Of a stretch of 6,890 nucleotides of DNA, positions 3,995 through 6,890 are shown piece by piece. The position numbers were made by a program, and so were the translations under genes. Where the stretch lies: the NCBI GenBank assembly GCA_945870175.1, contig CAMBRJ010000164.1, forward strand, positions 1 through 6,890. Direction: 5' to 3'. How positions within the stretch are numbered: position 1 is the stretch's first letter; each line of letters opens with the position of its first letter. Origin of the DNA: Gemmatimonas phototrophica. Its GTDB lineage: Bacteria; Gemmatimonadota; Gemmatimonadetes; Gemmatimonadales; Gemmatimonadaceae. Under the pieces are notes generated by a model. The model was not told the origin of the DNA and did not search any database. It was given only the letters and a program-made list of their open reading frames with translations.

Positions 3995-6890
3995 GTGCTC
4001 ACACTCCGCGCCGCCGCCCAACTGCTCACGCAAGCCGACTCCCGCCAGTCGCTGCGCCCGATCGCCCAGGCCATGGGCTTCACCGCGACACCGACCGCGC
4101 TCTCCGTCGATAGTCGCGATCGCCTGCAGATCGACGCGCTGGCGAGCAGCGCCGATCTGGTGCGCGGGGCGGGCACGTTGCGATTGCTCTGTGCGGAACT
4201 GGCGCCTCCCACCGACCTCGCCGGCGCCACCGATCCGCGTGAACTCACCAAGCGTCTCGCCGCCACACTCCTACAGCAGGCCCCGGCGCGACACTGGTGC
4301 CTGATCACCCTCGATGCGCGCCAGCGCACCCTGTGCATTGCCACGGTGTGCGCGCACAGCGGCGGTCCGCGGGTGGCCGCGCTGCGCATCGATCGCACGC
4401 GTGTACTCGACTCCGACGCCGACACCCTCCGCACCCTCGCCGCCGTAACCGAGCAGGATGCGCTGCTCCGTCACGCGCGCTTCACCGACATTCTGCGACG
4501 CGAAGCACTCTCGAATCGCTTCTATGGCATTCTCGAGCGTGCGGTCACCACGCTTGCGACGGACGTCACCGGTCCGGCCGCGCAGGCGGCGCTGCCCGCC
4601 GAACGCCGCGAACTGGCCCTGCTCTGCACCAGTCGGTGTCTGTTTCTGGCGTTTCTGGAAGCCAAGGGATGGCTCGACCACCGCCTCGACTTTTTGTTGC
4701 ATCACACCACTGCGCAGCTCGAGGCAGGCGGTCAGCTGCATCAGCGGCTGCTGCGTCCGTTGTTCTTCGGCACGCTCAATACACCACGTCGTGATCGTGC
4801 CCCCGCCGCCCGTCGGTTCGGCGCGGTGCCGTTTCTCAACGGCGGGCTGTTTTCCCCAACGCCACTCGAGAAGCGGCTCCGCACGCTGCGCTTCAGCGAC
4901 GACGCGATCGCCCATCTCGTGGGCTCGGTGCTCGACCGGCATCGCTTCACGGCGCACGAAGACTCCGCCAGTTGGTCGGAAGCGGCGGTCGATCCCGAAA
5001 TGCTCGGTCGCGCCTTCGAATCACTCATGGCCACCGACGAGCGCCGGCGCTCGGGCTCGTTCTACACGCCCCCCGCCCTTGTGGATCAGGTCGTTCGCGA
5101 TGCCCTCTTCACCGCCCTTCCCGATCTCCCCGCCGATGCACTCGACGACACGAACACGCCGCTCCTGCTTGCTCCCGCCACGCGTGACGCCCTGCACCGC
5201 CTGCGCATTCTCGACCCGGCCTGCGGTTCGGGCGCCTTTCTGGTGCATACGCTCGAACGACTCAGCACCCTGCTGCGACGCACGCAGCTGGCGTCCGCCA
5301 CGCTTCCCACGCCGACCGCCCCCGACGTACACCATATCCGACGACAGCTCCTCACGCACAGCATCTTCGGTGTCGACCGCAATCCGGTCGCCGTCTGGCT
5401 CTGCGAATTGCGTCTCTGGTTGTCGGTGGTCATCGAATGCGCGGAAACCGACATCACCCGCGTGCCGCCACTGCCCAATCTGGATCATCACATCCGCGTC
5501 GGCGACTCGCTGGCCGGCGGCAATTTCCGATTCGCTCCGCCCAGCGCCCGCACCCTGACCGTGCTGCGCGAGCGCTACACCCGCGCCACCGGCCCGCGCA
5601 AACAATCCATCGCCCTCGCCCTCCAGCGCGAAGAACGGCACCGCGCGATGGCCGCCCTCTCCACACAACGCGATGCGCTGCGTGCGGAGCGCGCCGCCCT
5701 TCTCAGCACGCTCCGCGCGCGCGACTTGTTCGGTCAACGTCGCACACCGAGCCGCGCCGATGTCGCGCGTCTCGACGCGCTGCGCGGGCAATGCCGCGAA
5801 CTGTCGACGGCGCGCGCGCACCTCGCCGACGGCGGCGCGCTGCCGTTCCGATTCGTCACCTACTTCGCCGACGTAGCCGCCGCCGGTGGCTTCGATCTGC
5901 TCATCGGCAATCCTCCGTGGGTGCGACCACACGCCCTCGCTCAGCGCGAGCGCGAACAGCTGCGCCGCGAGTTCCGCAGCATGCGCGCCGCCACCTGGCA
6001 CGCTGGTGCCGCCCGCGCCGGCGCCGGTGTCGGCTTCGCGTCGCAGCCGGATCTGGCTGTGGCCTTTATCGAACGCAGCCTCGAACTGCTCGCCCCCGGC
6101 GGCACCCTCGCGCTGCTGGTACCGGCCAAACTGTGGCGCACCCTCTCTGGCGGCGGCATCCGCCGCACCATCGCGCACCTCGCCACGATTCGCACGATTC
6201 GCGACTGGAGCGACGCTCCCGCGCTCTTCGACGCGGCCACCTACCCGTCGTTGCTGGTCGCGCGCACCCACCCGCGCGCCGATGCGCTCATGCACAGGCC
6301 GGCTGCCGCATCCGCCGACATCCAAGTCACGGTCTCTACGATGCATGGCGAGCGACACTTCCCAATCCCTTCCGCCCGACTCGCCCTCGACGGCGACACC
6401 GCCGCGCCGTGGATCCTCCTCCCGCCACCAGCGCACGCGGCCTTCGAGCGCTTGCGTACCGCCGGCCCGGCGCTTGGCGACTCGCGGATCGGTCGTCCCC
6501 TGCTGGGGGTGAAGTGCGGCTGTAACGCGGCCTTTCTCGTGCACGCCCGCGAACACGACGACGATTCCGCCACGGTCGTGGCGTCCGACAATCCCGCACC
6601 CGGCGCCCTGTCGGTGCCACGATCGGCCATCATCGAACGGCGACTGTTGCGTCCCGCATTGCGTGGTGAAGGCATCACCGCGCGCGCGCCGATCGCCGGG
6701 TCTCCAGCCAGTGGTGATGAACTGCGCATCCTGTGGACACACGGCACGGATGGCCTCCCGTTGCGCACGCTGCCGCCCGCCACCACCCGATGGCTCGCCC
6801 ATTGGCGCCCACGACTCGAGAGCCGACGCGATGCCCGCGCCCGCATGCCCTGGTGGACGCTCTTTCGTACCGAAGCCGCCCGCGCCGACA
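3995..6890 (+). CDS. Eco57I-like class I SAM-dependent DNA adenine methyltransferase, C-terminus beyond window
   Basis: One uninterrupted frame of 965 codons runs from GTG 3995 to the window edge. An in-frame TGA at 3977 rules out an earlier start. In order: an N-terminal domain (about 1-200) of unknown role; LFLAFLEAKGW (216-226) and PFLNGGLF (279-286), both common in Eco57I/type IIG/PglX-like proteins; GSFYTP (354-359); SAM-binding motif I DPACGSGAF (407-415); IFGVDRNP (457-464) with Asp461; VGDSL (502-506); a charged helical insert (about 520-609); the catalytic motif NPPW (639-642), expected for N6-adenine methylation; and GVKCGCNAAF (838-847) opening the probable target-recognition part. 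No PD-(D/E)xK nuclease motif is visible in the N-terminus, unlike true type IIG enzymes, so cleavage may need another gene or be absent. It diverges from dat and may head a restriction or defence operon to the right. BREX PglX or DISARM DrmMI relatives are possible but not shown. Confidence 0.9.
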   Translation, partial: MLTLRAAAQLLTQADSRQSLRPIAQAMGFTATPTALSVDSRDRLQIDALASSADLVRGAGTLRLLCAELAPPTDLAGATDPRELTKRLAATLLQQAPARHWCLITLDARQRTLCIATVCAHSGGPRVAALRIDRTRVLDSDADTLRTLAAVTEQDALLRHARFTDILRREALSNRFYGILERAVTTLATDVTGPAAQAALPAERRELALLCTSRCLFLAFLEAKGWLDHRLDFLLHHTTAQLEAGGQLHQRLLRPLFFGTLNTPRRDRAPAARRFGAVPFLNGGLFSPTPLEKRLRTLRFSDDAIAHLVGSVLDRHRFTAHEDSASWSEAAVDPEMLGRAFESLMATDERRRSGSFYTPPALVDQVVRDALFTALPDLPADALDDTNTPLLLAPATRDALHRLRILDPACGSGAFLVHTLERLSTLLRRTQLASATLPTPTAPDVHHIRRQLLTHSIFGVDRNPVAVWLCELRLWLSVVIECAETDITRVPPLPNLDHHIRVGDSLAGGNFRFAPPSARTLTVLRERYTRATGPRKQSIALALQREERHRAMAALSTQRDALRAERAALLSTLRARDLFGQRRTPSRADVARLDALRGQCRELSTARAHLADGGALPFRFVTYFADVAAAGGFDLLIGNPPWVRPHALAQREREQLRREFRSMRAATWHAGAARAGAGVGFASQPDLAVAFIERSLELLAPGGTLALLVPAKLWRTLSGGGIRRTIAHLATIRTIRDWSDAPALFDAATYPSLLVARTHPRADALMHRPAAASADIQVTVSTMHGERHFPIPSARLALDGDTAAPWILLPPPAHAAFERLRTAGPALGDSRIGRPLLGVKCGCNAAFLVHAREHDDDSATVVASDNPAPGALSVPRSAIIERRLLRPALRGEGITARAPIAGSPASGDELRILWTHGTDGLPLRTLPPATTRWLAHWRPRLESRRDARARMPWWTLFRTEAARAD

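Noticed and set aside
3839..4033. Upstream in-frame extension of dat with a hydrophobic stretch that could look like a signal peptide
   Set aside because: Fold-type IV aminotransferases are cytoplasmic and start right before the WLNG strand; the extension would also overlap the start of the divergent methyltransferase gene.
4658..4666. E-A-K within FLEAKGW read as the ExK part of a PD-(D/E)xK nuclease
   Set aside because: The segment lies in a predicted helix common to this methyltransferase family, where other members carry non-catalytic residues as I recall them, and no upstream Asp-containing strand fits.
4458..5558. A 366-codon plus-strand frame inside the methyltransferase gene
   Set aside because: Ser/Arg/Pro-rich and without motifs; the overlapping frame contains GSFYTP and DPACGSGAF, so this is an out-of-frame shadow.
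5021..6802. A 593-codon open frame on the minus strand opposite the methyltransferase gene
   Set aside because: Its product is Arg/Gly/Ala-rich with no domain pattern, while the plus frame carries clear ordered methyltransferase motifs. Long antisense frames are expected in GC-rich coding DNA.

Overview
The window is a compact, GC-rich (by eye about two thirds G+C) bacterial chromosome segment. Six protein-coding genes fill nearly all of it, two of them cut by the window edges. The strong G/C bias at third codon positions, the non-ATG starts and the gene types recall Gemmatimonadota or a similar GC-rich soil lineage. That placement is inference, because no marker gene is present.

Left part (1-1651), minus strand, read right to left: an S66-family LD-carboxypeptidase (peptidoglycan recycling), a single-domain rhodanese sulfurtransferase, and the N-terminal part of a NudL-like NUDIX hydrolase. 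Gaps of about 20 bp suggest one operon. Middle part (1690-3838): a membrane-anchored family-2 glycosyltransferase on plus, diverging from the carboxypeptidase gene, and a fold-type IV D-amino-acid aminotransferase on minus. These two converge, and both stop codons lie inside the arms of one perfect 11-bp hairpin. Right part (3995-6890): a large Eco57I-like, class I SAM-dependent DNA adenine methyltransferase on plus. It starts with GTG and is still open at the window edge after 965 codons. It is the likely accessory or defence component, and its partner genes, if any, lie beyond the window.

LD-carboxypeptidase and D-amino-acid aminotransferase both touch D-amino-acid and peptidoglycan metabolism, and the glycosyltransferase probably acts on a membrane lipid or envelope substrate. 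The left two thirds therefore reads as ordinary envelope and housekeeping metabolism. The most notable points are the shared stop-codon hairpin, the methyltransferase with a roughly 90-residue helical insert before its catalytic NPPW motif and no visible nuclease, a 9-bp triple repeat in the divergent region ahead of it, and a His-to-Phe change in the aminotransferase substrate pocket. I saw no RNA genes, CRISPR array, insertion sequence or attachment site. No gene-free stretch exceeds about 160 bases.
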